Origin: Clostridia bacterium
Lineage (GTDB): Bacteria > Bacillota > Clostridia > Oscillospirales > Acutalibacteraceae
Assembly: GCA_900766585.1 (NCBI GenBank)
Contig: CAAFVV010000039.1
Coordinates: 1 to 15,219 of the forward strand
Reading direction: 5' to 3'
DNA: 15,219 nucleotides
Within the stretch, counting starts at the first letter, position 1. Each line of letters starts with the position of its first letter. The notes beneath the pieces are model-generated. The model was not told the origin of the DNA. It worked only from the letters and a program-made list of their open reading frames with translations, and did no database searches. Shown piece after piece: positions 1 through 6,410 of this stretch. The position numbers and the translations under genes were made by a program.

Positions 1-13
1 AGCGTATTGACTT

Positions 14-55
14 AAAAAACGGCCTCACTCCGTTTGAGATCCGGAGCAAGGCCGT
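14..55 (-). terminator. Rho-independent terminator downstream of galE
   Basis: Read on the minus strand, a two-part stem (ACGGCCT/AGGCCGT outside, CTCCG/CGGAG inside, separated by small mismatches) is followed at once by six T residues (the A-run at 14-19). It lies about 105 nt after the galE stop codon and would end the minus-strand transcript. Between the galE stop and this hairpin I see no gene. Confidence 0.85.
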
Positions 56-160
56 GTAATTCGCCGCTTTTCTGCGACAGGGCGCTTTTTTCTTTGTCTA
101 TTGATCGGGGAACGGTCCAAAACGGATCCCGGGAGTTTTTTGGGTCATAGATAATGGCAA

Positions 161-1177
161 TCAGCCGTCGTAGCCGTTGGGGTTTTGCGACTGCCAGCGC
201 CAGCTGTCGCGGCACATGTCCGCGAGGTCGTGGGTCGCTTTCCAGCCGAGCAGCTTCTCCGCCTTGGACGGATCGGAATAGCAGGTGGCAATATCACCGG
301 CACGGCGGGGGGCAATACGGTACGGCACCTTGACGCCGTTGACCTCTTCAAAGGTACGTACGAGGTCGAGCACGCTGTAGCCGATGCCGGTGCCGAGGTT
401 GATGGCATCCACACCGCGCTGAGCGAGTGCATACGCCACGGCGGCAACATGGCCGCGTGCGAGGTCGACCACATGGATGTAGTCGCGCACGCCGGTGCCG
501 TCGGGGGTGTCATAGTCGTCGCCGAATACGGAAAGCTGCGGCAGCTTGCCTACGGCAACCTGAGAGACATAGGGCATCAGGTTGTTCGGGATACCGTTCG
601 GGTCCTCGCCGATGCGTCCGCTCTCGTGTGCGCCGATGGGGTTAAAGTAGCGCAGCAGCACCGCCGACCACGCAGGATCGGAGAAGCACAGATCCGACAG
701 AATCTGCTCGATCATCCACTTGGTGCGGCCATAAGGGTTCGTGACCCCGCCGGTCGGCATCGTCTCATTCAGCGGAGAGGGATTGTTCATGCCGTAGACC
801 GTGGCGGAGGAGGAGAAAATCATGCACTTGCAGCCAAATTCCCGCATGATCTCGCAGAGCGTCACCGTGCCGCCGACGTTGTTGTCGAAATACTCCAGGG
901 GCTTCTGCACCGATTCGCCGACCGCTTTCAGACCCGCAAAATGGATCACAGCCTCGATCTTGTGGGCGGAAAACACCTGCCGCATACCCTCTTTGTCGCG
1001 GATATCGCACTCATAGAAGGGAAAATCCACGCCGCAGAGCGCGCGGGTGCGGGCAAGGGCTTCTGGCTTGGCGTTGTAGTAGTTATCCACCACAACAATG
1101 TCGTAGCCGGCCTTTACCATTTCGATGCAGGTGTGGCTGCCGATATATCCGCAGCCGCCGGTGATCAGAATTGCCAT
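161..1177 (-). CDS. galE: UDP-glucose 4-epimerase
   Basis: NAD-dependent epimerase that interconverts UDP-glucose and UDP-galactose in the Leloir pathway and for sugar-nucleotide supply; cytoplasmic. The 338-aa product has the usual length of bacterial GalE. The Rossmann motif TGGCGYIGSH is at residues 6-15, the SSSATVYG segment with the catalytic Ser/Thr region is at 122-129, and the YxxxK pair is Y149/K153. The ATG at 1177 is preceded by AAGGAG at 11 nt spacing. It follows queT with a 66-nt gap, which contains a perfect palindrome (1205-1218) and no clear T-run terminator, so read-through from queT or a separate promoter are both possible. A terminator lies downstream at 14-55. The family assignment is secure; whether its physiological role is galactose use or exopolysaccharide supply cannot be read here, because no other gal or glycan gene is adjacent. 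Confidence 0.96.
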   Translation of the reverse strand: MAILITGGCGYIGSHTCIEMVKAGYDIVVVDNYYNAKPEALARTRALCGVDFPFYECDIRDKEGMRQVFSAHKIEAVIHFAGLKAVGESVQKPLEYFDNNVGGTVTLCEIMREFGCKCMIFSSSATVYGMNNPSPLNETMPTGGVTNPYGRTKWMIEQILSDLCFSDPAWSAVLLRYFNPIGAHESGRIGEDPNGIPNNLMPYVSQVAVGKLPQLSVFGDDYDTPDGTGVRDYIHVVDLARGHVAAVAYALAQRGVDAINLGTGIGYSVLDLVRTFEEVNGVKVPYRIAPRRAGDIATCYSDPSKAEKLLGWKATHDLADMCRDSWRWQSQNPNGYDG

Positions 1178-1204
1178 AAACGGTCACACTCCTTTAATGA
1201 TACA

Positions 1205-1218
1205 CCCCGTATACGGGG
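1205..1218. repeat. Perfect 14-bp palindrome between queT and galE
   Basis: CCCCGTATACGGGG is fully self-complementary and lies 28 nt upstream of the galE start and 25 nt beyond the queT stop. On neither strand is it followed by a T-run, so it is not a canonical terminator. It could be an operator or an mRNA processing hairpin; function unknown. Confidence 0.5.
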
Positions 1219-1243
1219 GATAGAGACATTTTTTGTGCCGCAG

Positions 1244-1762
1244 TCAGACGACAAACAGCTTTTTCGGGATCAGCCGCCATAAGAGCAGTCCGCCGATCCC
1301 GGCGGCGATCAGCTCGCCCGCCGCCACCTCGGCGGCACAGAGCAGGAAGGTCGGCCACGAAAATCCGCCGAAATAGACGACAGTCAGCTCAAGTCCGACA
1401 ACAACGCCGTTGATCAGAATAGGCGGCAGGACGGACAGCACCGGCCAGCCGCGCAGACAGACGCGGCGCAGCGCCCGCGTCAGCAGAGCGGCGGCAAGCG
1501 TGGCGGCAGAGCCGAACAGGATGTCCCACGCCCCCGCCGGATTAGACGCGATGCACAGGGCGTTAGAGAGAACACAGCCGACAGCCAGACCGGGGATCGC
1601 TGCCGGTGTCAGCACCGGCAGGATGGTCAGCATCTCCGAGGGACGTACCTGGAGCGGACCGAAAGCGATCGGCTGAAGCGGAACGGTGAGCGCTATATAC
1701 AGCGCGGCGATCAGACCGCCCTCGCAAAGGCGGCGCAGGGAATTTGCGTTTTGCTGATTCAT
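1244..1762 (-). CDS. queT: QueT-family queuosine precursor transporter (ECF S component)
   Basis: Predicted substrate-binding membrane subunit (S component) of an energy-coupling-factor transporter that imports a queuosine precursor such as preQ1 or queuine. The 172-aa product is very hydrophobic with about five to six membrane segments. It carries segments typical of QueT: an N-terminal LIAALYIALT helix, AIAFGPLQVRPSEM just after it, and a GAWDILFG stretch mid-protein, followed by a C-terminal GELIAAGIGG helix. The chosen ATG at 1762 has GAGGTG at 7 nt spacing; an upstream in-frame start would lie inside the structured leader and lacks a site. The ATPase and EcfT subunits are not in the window, so it probably shares the cell's common ECF module (family knowledge). 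It lies after a 132-nt leader at the end of the proS transcript direction; the leader suggests riboswitch control. Confidence 0.9.
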   Translation of the reverse strand: MNQQNANSLRRLCEGGLIAALYIALTVPLQPIAFGPLQVRPSEMLTILPVLTPAAIPGLAVGCVLSNALCIASNPAGAWDILFGSAATLAAALLTRALRRVCLRGWPVLSVLPPILINGVVVGLELTVVYFGGFSWPTFLLCAAEVAAGELIAAGIGGLLLWRLIPKKLFVV

Positions 1763-1894
1763 GACAATACACCTCATCACAGACCCTGCCGTATCCGGCA
1801 CGACCCGAAAACGGGGGTCCCTAGTTTTGTTTGGCCGTGCGGCGAAGCAACGCCTGCGGCCGGTCAGGATGGTTTCGAACTGACCGTTTTGCCG
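1763..1894 (-). promoter_or_regulatory. Structured leader of queT, candidate preQ1-type riboswitch
   Basis: This is the 132 nt between the DUF1624 gene and queT. On the minus strand it contains a 6-7 bp hairpin (GGTCAG/CTGACC, 1862-1867 with 1880-1885), then a GGCCG/CGGCC hairpin with an inner GGCG/CGCC stem (1833-1861), then the A-rich tail ACAAAACTAG (1821-1830), which resembles the adenine-rich 3' segment of preQ1 aptamers. Beyond it, GACCC (1815-1819) can pair with either of two GGGTC copies (1802-1806 or 1782-1786). The second lies 6 nt from the GAGGTG ribosome binding site (1770-1775), an arrangement suited to switching translation. A small GCCG-TATC-CGGC hairpin sits at 1788-1799. queT genes are known targets of preQ1 riboswitches, including class III in Faecalibacterium relatives. 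I could not fit the sequence to a class consensus by eye, so the aptamer call is inference. Confidence 0.45.
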
Positions 1895-2677
1895 TCATCC
1901 GGCGGCGGGAATCAGACCTATAGTATGCAAAAGCCAGCATATGCCATAGATCACCGGCTGATGCGCGAGATAGATCCACAGCGTATAGCGGCCGATTGCC
2001 GAGAGCCAAGGCGCATGGGGACGGGACATGAAGGCGGGAAAACGCCCTTCGGCTGCCCATCGTCCGAGACAGACGCCCATCAGAAATACCCAGATCCACT
2101 GGAGAAACGGGAAATAGTCCGCGCTCTGTCCGTTGGCGAGACCGAGCGGGAAGAGCCAGCGGCAGCTCTGCCATGCGGCAGGGATGTCAAGGGTGAACAG
2201 CCCGGGAATGCCGATAAACCCGCCCCTTGAGGGGCTGACGCACCAGAACAGCAGCGTCAGGATGGCAAATACCGGTACACCGACGGCGGGCGGGATGCGG
2301 TCGAGCAGGCGGTGCAGCAGCGCATACAGCAATATGGCGGTGGCGAGGAAATGCAGCACGCCGTACCAGATCACGGAATCGCGCATGAACAGCCAGAGCA
2401 CCAGCGTCATCGCCAGCGAGACGCCCAGCAGCAGTCCGCCGCGCTTCCAGTTGTTGCGGGAAAAGCGGCAGCAGATGCCGCTGATCAGGATGAACAGACC
2501 GGCAAAAAACGGACCGGGCACAGCGAAGAAGTCAAACAGGAACTGTCCCCAGCGGATGCCGTAGAAGTAGCCGAGCGTATAAAAGGCATGGTGAAACACC
2601 ATCAGCACGCAGCACAGTCCGCGCACCTCATCCAGAAACGGAATGCGGGCGGGGCGCGCCCTTTCCTCAGCCGGCAT
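1895..2677 (-). CDS. DUF1624 / HGSNAT-like multi-pass membrane acyltransferase
   Basis: Polytopic membrane protein of 260 aa with about seven to eight hydrophobic segments, resembling the heparan-alpha-glucosaminide N-acetyltransferase catalytic family (DUF1624). The family hallmark lies in the first helix: D16, then RG at 19-20, LMVFHH ending at H29/H30. The C-terminal helices carry the usual short polar loops (for example GRYTLWIYLAHQP). The family is thought to transfer acyl groups across the membrane to a sugar, but the bacterial substrate is not known and none is implied here. The ATG at 2677 lies 11 nt inside the preceding cyclophilin gene, with GAGGT at 8 nt spacing, so translation is probably coupled. 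It is the last gene of the tight proS-led cluster before the queT leader. Confidence 0.82.
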   Translation of the reverse strand: MPAEERARPARIPFLDEVRGLCCVLMVFHHAFYTLGYFYGIRWGQFLFDFFAVPGPFFAGLFILISGICCRFSRNNWKRGGLLLGVSLAMTLVLWLFMRDSVIWYGVLHFLATAILLYALLHRLLDRIPPAVGVPVFAILTLLFWCVSPSRGGFIGIPGLFTLDIPAAWQSCRWLFPLGLANGQSADYFPFLQWIWVFLMGVCLGRWAAEGRFPAFMSRPHAPWLSAIGRYTLWIYLAHQPVIYGICWLLHTIGLIPAAG

Positions 2678-3551
2678 AGGTGGTGACCTCGATGGAGTTG
2701 ATCACAACATCCTCTTTCGGCTTGCTGTTGTCATCCGTATCGACGGCGGCAATCGCGTCAACGACGTCCATGCCGTCATAGACCTGACCGAACACGGTGT
2801 GTCCGCCGCTCTTGCGCCAGGCGCCGTCCAGATTGATATTGCCGCCGTATTTCTCGTACAGATCCCACACGGTGTCGGGGACGGTTACGCCCTTGTCTGG
2901 GTGGATGCCGCCGTTGGCTTCGATAAAGGCATCGACGTTTTTGCAGTATTTGGTGAAATCGTAGCCCTGCTGCGCATAATAGTCGCAGTAGTTTTGATAC
3001 GTCTGCTCCATCTGCTTATAGCGGGTGTCGTAGTCGTAGTTCTCGCGCTTGCCGAATGTCGAGGGGCCGCCCTGATTGATAAAGAACTGGCTGCCGTTGG
3101 TGTTGACACCGGCATTCGCCATTGAGAGCGCACCGCGCAGATTGAGCAGCTTTTCGTCAAATTCATCCTCGAAGCCGACGGTCTTGTCCTCGCTCCAGAT
3201 GGAGTGACCGCCCTGCCCCGTACCCTCGGGGTCGCCGCCCTGAATCATGAAATCCTTGATGACACGGTGGAAGGTCACGCCGTTATAGTAGCCGTTTTTA
3301 GCGTGGGTGGTGAAATTTTGGACTGCCTTCGGCGCCGCCTCGGGGAAGAAGCGGATAGAGATGTCGCCCTTGTTGGTATGCAGGATGGCGACGGTGTCGC
3401 CCGCCGTGGGCATATCCAGCTGGAAGCCTACCTCCTTGTCGGGATAGGCATTGCCGACGATGTTGGTTGGTGTGTTATCGGCACAGCCGCCGAGCAGGGC
3501 GGCAAACAGGGCGGCGGCGGTCAGCAGCGCCGCGGTCATTTTACGATTCAT
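2667..3551 (-). CDS. Lipoprotein cyclophilin-type peptidyl-prolyl isomerase with a large insertion
   Basis: Secreted, membrane-anchored PPIase that probably helps fold exported proteins. The 294-aa product starts with a lipoprotein signal (charged MNRK, hydrophobic stretch, lipobox LLGGC with C23 as the lipidated residue). The cyclophilin core begins near residue 51 and keeps the active-site set: R96, F101, M102, Q104 in FHRVIKDFMIQGGDP, then SMANAG at 143-148 and QFF at 155-157. Between FFINQ (ends at 160) and HTVFGQV (from 251) lies an insertion of about 90 residues rich in Tyr, Asp and Gln, where small bacterial cyclophilins have a short loop. The ATG at 3551 has AGGAG at 9 nt and overlaps the upstream TGA as ATGA. 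Its core is clearly a paralogue of the cytoplasmic cyclophilin at 4054-4698, so a tandem duplication followed by gain of an export signal is the likely history. Confidence 0.93.
   Translation of the reverse strand: MNRKMTAALLTAAALFAALLGGCADNTPTNIVGNAYPDKEVGFQLDMPTAGDTVAILHTNKGDISIRFFPEAAPKAVQNFTTHAKNGYYNGVTFHRVIKDFMIQGGDPEGTGQGGHSIWSEDKTVGFEDEFDEKLLNLRGALSMANAGVNTNGSQFFINQGGPSTFGKRENYDYDTRYKQMEQTYQNYCDYYAQQGYDFTKYCKNVDAFIEANGGIHPDKGVTVPDTVWDLYEKYGGNINLDGAWRKSGGHTVFGQVYDGMDVVDAIAAVDTDDNSKPKEDVVINSIEVTTYAG
3226..3299. repeat. Direct repeat shared by the two cyclophilin genes (copy 1)
   Basis: The first 38 nt (3226-3263) are identical to 4496-4533, and the following 36 nt differ at only a handful of positions. 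Both copies encode the active-site segment from NGYYNGVTFHRVI through IQGGDP. The identity at synonymous positions is higher than expected for old paralogues and suggests a recent duplication or gene conversion. Confidence 0.8.
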
Positions 3552-4057
3552 CGGCTCGATCTCCTTTTTATGGTTTGGTGTCTGCGCAGATGGGGATACG
3601 GCAAAAAGTGCGGGATCAGCCTGCCAAGCTGCCGCAGCTCCGCCGTCTGCCCGTCCAGAAAGCGCCACCCTTCGGGGTCGGCGGAAAGCCGCCTGCCCGT
3701 GCGGCGCACCTGACGAATAAATGCCAGCTGCGGCGTCACGCGGGCGCGGACGAGCGGGCAGAGCGCAAACGCGCGCGGATCGAATCCGGCGCGGATACGT
3801 CCGTCATCGCCGAGATAGGGGAACAGCGGGAAGATGCGGCAGGCGAGCGGGCGGACACGGCGGTCACAGTGTCCGCCGCAGAGCAGCAGCCGTCCGCCGT
3901 CCGCGGTATCCCGCACGGTAAAGCCGCTGTCCGCCGTTTCACCGGGGAAGAGCCGCATGCCCGCATCAGCGCCGCCTTGGCAGCAGCGGCTGCCGCAGAG
4001 ACAGCCGCAGTCAAAGGTGAGCGGCGTAAGATCGGTTTCCCTTGTCCGGCGGATCAA
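3548..4057 (-). CDS. Cys-rich YkgJ-like putative metal-chelating protein
   Basis: The 169-aa protein has an N-terminal cluster of cysteines (C18, C20, C24, C25 in FDCGCLCGSRCC), then LLLCGGHC and a conserved RPLACRIFP segment. This arrangement resembles the YkgJ/UPF0153 family of proposed zinc- or iron-cluster-binding proteins (PF03692). The C-terminal part is Arg-rich and not recognised. No enzyme activity can be assigned. The start is a TTG at 4057 whose last bases overlap the stop of the upstream cyclophilin (TTGA), with GAGGA at about 6 nt spacing; no better ATG/GTG exists nearby. Its own TGA overlaps the ATG of the next cyclophilin. It is thus translationally sandwiched between two cyclophilin genes. 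GC content is very high, as in its neighbours. Family membership is moderately sure, function open. Confidence 0.72.
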   Translation of the reverse strand: MIRRTRETDLTPLTFDCGCLCGSRCCQGGADAGMRLFPGETADSGFTVRDTADGGRLLLCGGHCDRRVRPLACRIFPLFPYLGDDGRIRAGFDPRAFALCPLVRARVTPQLAFIRQVRRTGRRLSADPEGWRFLDGQTAELRQLGRLIPHFLPYPHLRRHQTIKRRSSR

Positions 4058-4698
4058 TGCGTGTCCTCGGAGGCGATATTTTCGCCGGTGTAGTCCGCAC
4101 CGTCGGGATCATAGGCGGAGACCGCAATGCCCTCGATGATGACGTCGTCAAGCGGCTTGTCGTTGCGGCCGGTCGGCACGGCGGCGATCGCGTCCACGAC
4201 GTCCATGCCGAGATAGACCTGACCAAACACAGTGTGGTGATAGTCGAGGTGCGGCGTGCCGCCGACCTGACGGTACGCTTCCTCCGCCTCGGCGGGGAAG
4301 TAGTCGCGAAGCTCCTGCATCTGCGCAAGCAGCTGGGGATGGCAGGTGGAGCACTGGACGATGAAGAACTGGCTGCCGTTTGTGCCGGGGCCGGCATTCG
4401 CCATCGAGAGCGCGCCGCGCAGATTGTGCAGCGCGGGGTCGAATTCATCCTTGAACGGGCGGCCCCAGATGGATTCGCCGCCGCAGCCGGTGCCGTCGGG
4501 GTCGCCGCCCTGAATCATGAAATCCTTGATGACGCGGTGAAACGTCACACCGTTATAATAGCCGTTTTTGGCATGGGTGATGAAGTTTTCGCACGCCTTC
4601 GGCGCCTTATCCGGAAACAGCCGGATGTGGATGTCTCCCTTTGAGGTGTGGAGAACGGCGACGGTGTCACCCGCCGCGGGCTTTTGCAGCTGATACAT
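4054..4698 (-). CDS. Cytoplasmic cyclophilin-type peptidyl-prolyl isomerase
   Basis: Catalyses cis-trans isomerisation of Xaa-Pro bonds; no signal peptide, so cytoplasmic. The 214-aa protein has the complete cyclophilin signature: R55, F60, M61, Q63 in FHRVIKDFMIQGGDP, A100-N101 in SMANAG, Q110 and F112 in GSQFF, and H155 in HHTVFGQV, which together form the proline pocket of the family. A segment of about 35 residues (116-150, including CSTCHPQ) between the QFFIVQ strand and HTVFG replaces the usual short loop with its Trp. The C-terminus has a polar tail of about 20 residues. The ATG at 4698 is preceded by AGGA about 10 nt upstream and lies 39 nt after the proS stop, so it is most likely co-transcribed. 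Eukaryotic-like naming aside, this is a normal bacterial PPIase. Confidence 0.94.
   Translation of the reverse strand: MYQLQKPAAGDTVAVLHTSKGDIHIRLFPDKAPKACENFITHAKNGYYNGVTFHRVIKDFMIQGGDPDGTGCGGESIWGRPFKDEFDPALHNLRGALSMANAGPGTNGSQFFIVQCSTCHPQLLAQMQELRDYFPAEAEEAYRQVGGTPHLDYHHTVFGQVYLGMDVVDAIAAVPTGRNDKPLDDVIIEGIAVSAYDPDGADYTGENIASEDTH
4496..4569. repeat. Direct repeat shared by the two cyclophilin genes (copy 2)
   Basis: Partner of the repeat at 3226-3299, lying in the cytoplasmic cyclophilin gene. Same orientation, about 1.27 kb apart; recombination between the copies would delete the YkgJ-like gene and fuse the two cyclophilins. Confidence 0.8.
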
Positions 4699-4737
4699 AA
4701 AAACGCCATCCTTTCCTGTCGGTTTGCGGGGCGGCTC

Positions 4738-6174
4738 TTAATACGCCTTGCCCCAGTAGACCATCTTTTTGGCGGGCTTGCCGCAGCAGACGCAGACATC
4801 GGAGATCTGCTCCTGATCAAACGGCATGCAGCGGCTCGTGACGCCCGCCTCGTCCTTGAGCTTCAGCTCACAGGAGAGGTCGCCGCACCACATGGCTTTG
4901 ATCAGGCCGGGCTTATTATCGGCGGTGTCCTTCAGCTCGTTGAAGGAGCGCACGGCATAGGTCATCGCCTCGCGGCGGGCAAGCGCATTCTTATACAGCC
5001 CATCGTGGACGGCTTTCAGCAGCTGGGGGATGACCGTATCCAGCTCGTCGAGCCGGGCGATCGTTTTTTCGCGGTTGTCGCGGCGCACCAGCACGCAGGT
5101 GCCGTTTTCAATGTCACGGGGACCCAGCTCCAGCCGCAGCGGTACGCCCTTCATCTCGTATTCGGCGAATTTCCAACCCGCAGACTGCTCGCTGTCGTCG
5201 AGCTTCACGCGCGCGACGCCGGCGATCCGGTCGCGCAGCGCGGCGGCGGCCTCTTTGACGCCGGGCTTGTGGGCGGCGATGGGCAGGATCACGACCTGCA
5301 CCGGCGCGACGGCGGGCGGCAGCACCAGACCGTTATCGTCGCCATGGGTCATGATGATGGCGCCGATGATGCGGGTGGACATACCCCACGATGTCTGATG
5401 GGGATACTGCAGCTTGTTCTCGCGGTCGGTGAACTGGATGTCAAAGGCGCGGGCAAAGCCGTCGCCGAAATAGTGGCTCGTGCCGCTCTGCAGCGCCTTG
5501 CCGTCGTGCATCATGGCCTCGATGGTGTAGGTCGCTTCGGCGCCCGCAAATTTTTCCTTATCGGTCTTGCGCCCCTTGATCACGGGGATGGCGAGCGACT
5601 GCTCACAGAAGTCGGCGTAGACATTGAGCATCCGCTCGGTCTCCGCCATGGCGTCCTCCGCCGTCTCGTGCATTGTGTGTCCCTCCTGCCAGAAGAACTC
5701 CATCGTGCGCAAAAACGGGCGGGTCGTCTTTTCCCAGCGCACAACCGAGCACCACTGGTTATACAGCTTCGGCAGGTCGCGGTAGGAATGGATGATATCC
5801 TTATAATGGGCGCAGAAGACCGTCTCCGAGGTCGGGCGGACGCAGAGACGCTCGGCCAGTTCCTCGTCGCCGCCGTGCGTGACCCACGCCACCTCCGGCG
5901 CGAAGCCCTCGACGTGATCCTTTTCCTTTTGCAGCAGGCTCTCGGGGATAAACATCGGCATCATGACGTTTTCGTGGCCGAGCGCTTTGAAACGGGCGTC
6001 GAGATCGTTGCGGATATTCTCCCACAGCGCCGTGCCGTACGGGCGCACGATCATGCAGCCGCGGACATTGGCATAGTCCGCCAGCTCCGCCTTCTTGACC
6101 ACATCGGTATACCATTTGGCGAAATCTTCGTCCATAGAGGTGATGGCATCCACCATCTTCTTGTTGTCAGCCAT
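4738..6174 (-). CDS. proS: Prolyl-tRNA synthetase, archaeal/eukaryotic type
   Basis: Class II aminoacyl-tRNA synthetase that charges tRNA-Pro; cytoplasmic and essential. The 478-aa length, the absence of the bacterial editing insertion between motifs 2 and 3, and the C-terminal domain identify the shorter archaeal/eukaryotic-type enzyme. Visible elements are the RPTSE proline-binding loop (113-117), motif 2 with RWEKTTRPFLRT (146-157) and FWQEGHT (161-167), a GTSHYFGDGF segment at 231-240, and motif 3 around 264-287 with STRIIGAIIMTHGDDNG. The anticodon-binding domain follows from about 290. The C-terminal domain has Cys pairs (MWCGDLSC and CVCCG) that probably bind zinc, and ends in the GKAY tail typical of this type. 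The ATG at 6174 has AAAGGAT 9-10 nt upstream. It is the first gene of the cluster and has its own promoter. No T-box fits in the short leader. Confidence 0.97.
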   Translation of the reverse strand: MADNKKMVDAITSMDEDFAKWYTDVVKKAELADYANVRGCMIVRPYGTALWENIRNDLDARFKALGHENVMMPMFIPESLLQKEKDHVEGFAPEVAWVTHGGDEELAERLCVRPTSETVFCAHYKDIIHSYRDLPKLYNQWCSVVRWEKTTRPFLRTMEFFWQEGHTMHETAEDAMAETERMLNVYADFCEQSLAIPVIKGRKTDKEKFAGAEATYTIEAMMHDGKALQSGTSHYFGDGFARAFDIQFTDRENKLQYPHQTSWGMSTRIIGAIIMTHGDDNGLVLPPAVAPVQVVILPIAAHKPGVKEAAAALRDRIAGVARVKLDDSEQSAGWKFAEYEMKGVPLRLELGPRDIENGTCVLVRRDNREKTIARLDELDTVIPQLLKAVHDGLYKNALARREAMTYAVRSFNELKDTADNKPGLIKAMWCGDLSCELKLKDEAGVTSRCMPFDQEQISDVCVCCGKPAKKMVYWGKAY

Positions 6175-6191
6175 GTGTGATTGATCCTTTC

Positions 6192-6206
6192 CGCCCTTTT
6201 TGGGCG
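6192..6206 (-). other. Small hairpin in the proS leader
   Basis: CGCCC-AAAAA-GGGCG on the minus strand, ending a few nt upstream of the proS ribosome binding site. The stem is only 5 bp. It might modulate translation; on the plus strand it is followed by TTTTT, so it could also stop antisense transcripts. Confidence 0.3.
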
Positions 6207-6226
6207 CTTTTTACACTTTACCTTGT

Positions 6227-6255
6227 ATTATAGCAAATCATCGGGCGGTTGGCAA
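6227..6255 (-). promoter_or_regulatory. Sigma-A promoter of proS cluster
   Basis: On the minus strand TTGCCA (6250-6255) and TATAAT (6227-6232) are separated by exactly 17 bp, close to the sigma-A consensus. The start point would be near 6220, giving a leader of about 45 nt before the proS ATG, which is too short for a T-box. Confidence 0.85.
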
Positions 6256-6335
6256 TGGGTTTTATAAATAAAGTAAGAATAATGAAAAGGGGACGGCAGG
6301 AAGTCGGAGAATCACTCTGCCGGGAAATACCGCAA

Positions 6336-6360
6336 CCGGACGGCACCTTCTGCCGTCCGG
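6336..6360. repeat. Perfect 9-bp inverted repeat in intergenic region
   Basis: CCGGACGGC and GCCGTCCGG enclose a 7-nt loop. A related weaker pair (CGGCAG/CTGCCG) lies just to the left, at about 6295-6322. No T-run follows on either strand. It sits beyond the terminator of the GNAT-YoaP gene and before the proS promoter; probably an accessory termination or mRNA-stability structure. Confidence 0.5.
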
Positions 6361-6372
6361 CTGCGTATCGTG

Positions 6373-6400
6373 TACAAAATCCGCTGTAAAACAGCGGATT
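6373..6400 (-). terminator. Terminator of the GNAT-YoaP gene
   Basis: A perfect 10-bp stem (AATCCGCTGT/ACAGCGGATT) with a 3-nt loop lies 10 nt beyond the stop codon. The minus-strand 3' side runs into GGATTTTGT, a short T-tract. Confidence 0.7.
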
Positions 6401-6410
6401 CTTGTTGGCC

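Noticed and set aside
185..1282. Plus-strand 365-codon open frame across galE
   Set aside because: It is antisense to a secure galE gene, has no ribosome binding site and no recognisable protein motif; long shadow frames are expected in GC-rich DNA.
1861..1886. GGTTTCGAAC-like sequence that resembles a tRNA T-arm
   Set aside because: No acceptor, D or anticodon arms can be built around it; it is better explained as the loop of the first hairpin in the queT leader.
4648..6180. Plus-strand 510-codon open frame across proS
   Set aside because: Antisense to proS with its full set of class II motifs; low-complexity His/Leu/Ala translation, no start signal.
6175..6226. Possible T-box riboswitch upstream of proS
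   Set aside because: The promoter lies so close that the leader is only about 45 nt, far too short, and no T-box core sequence is present.
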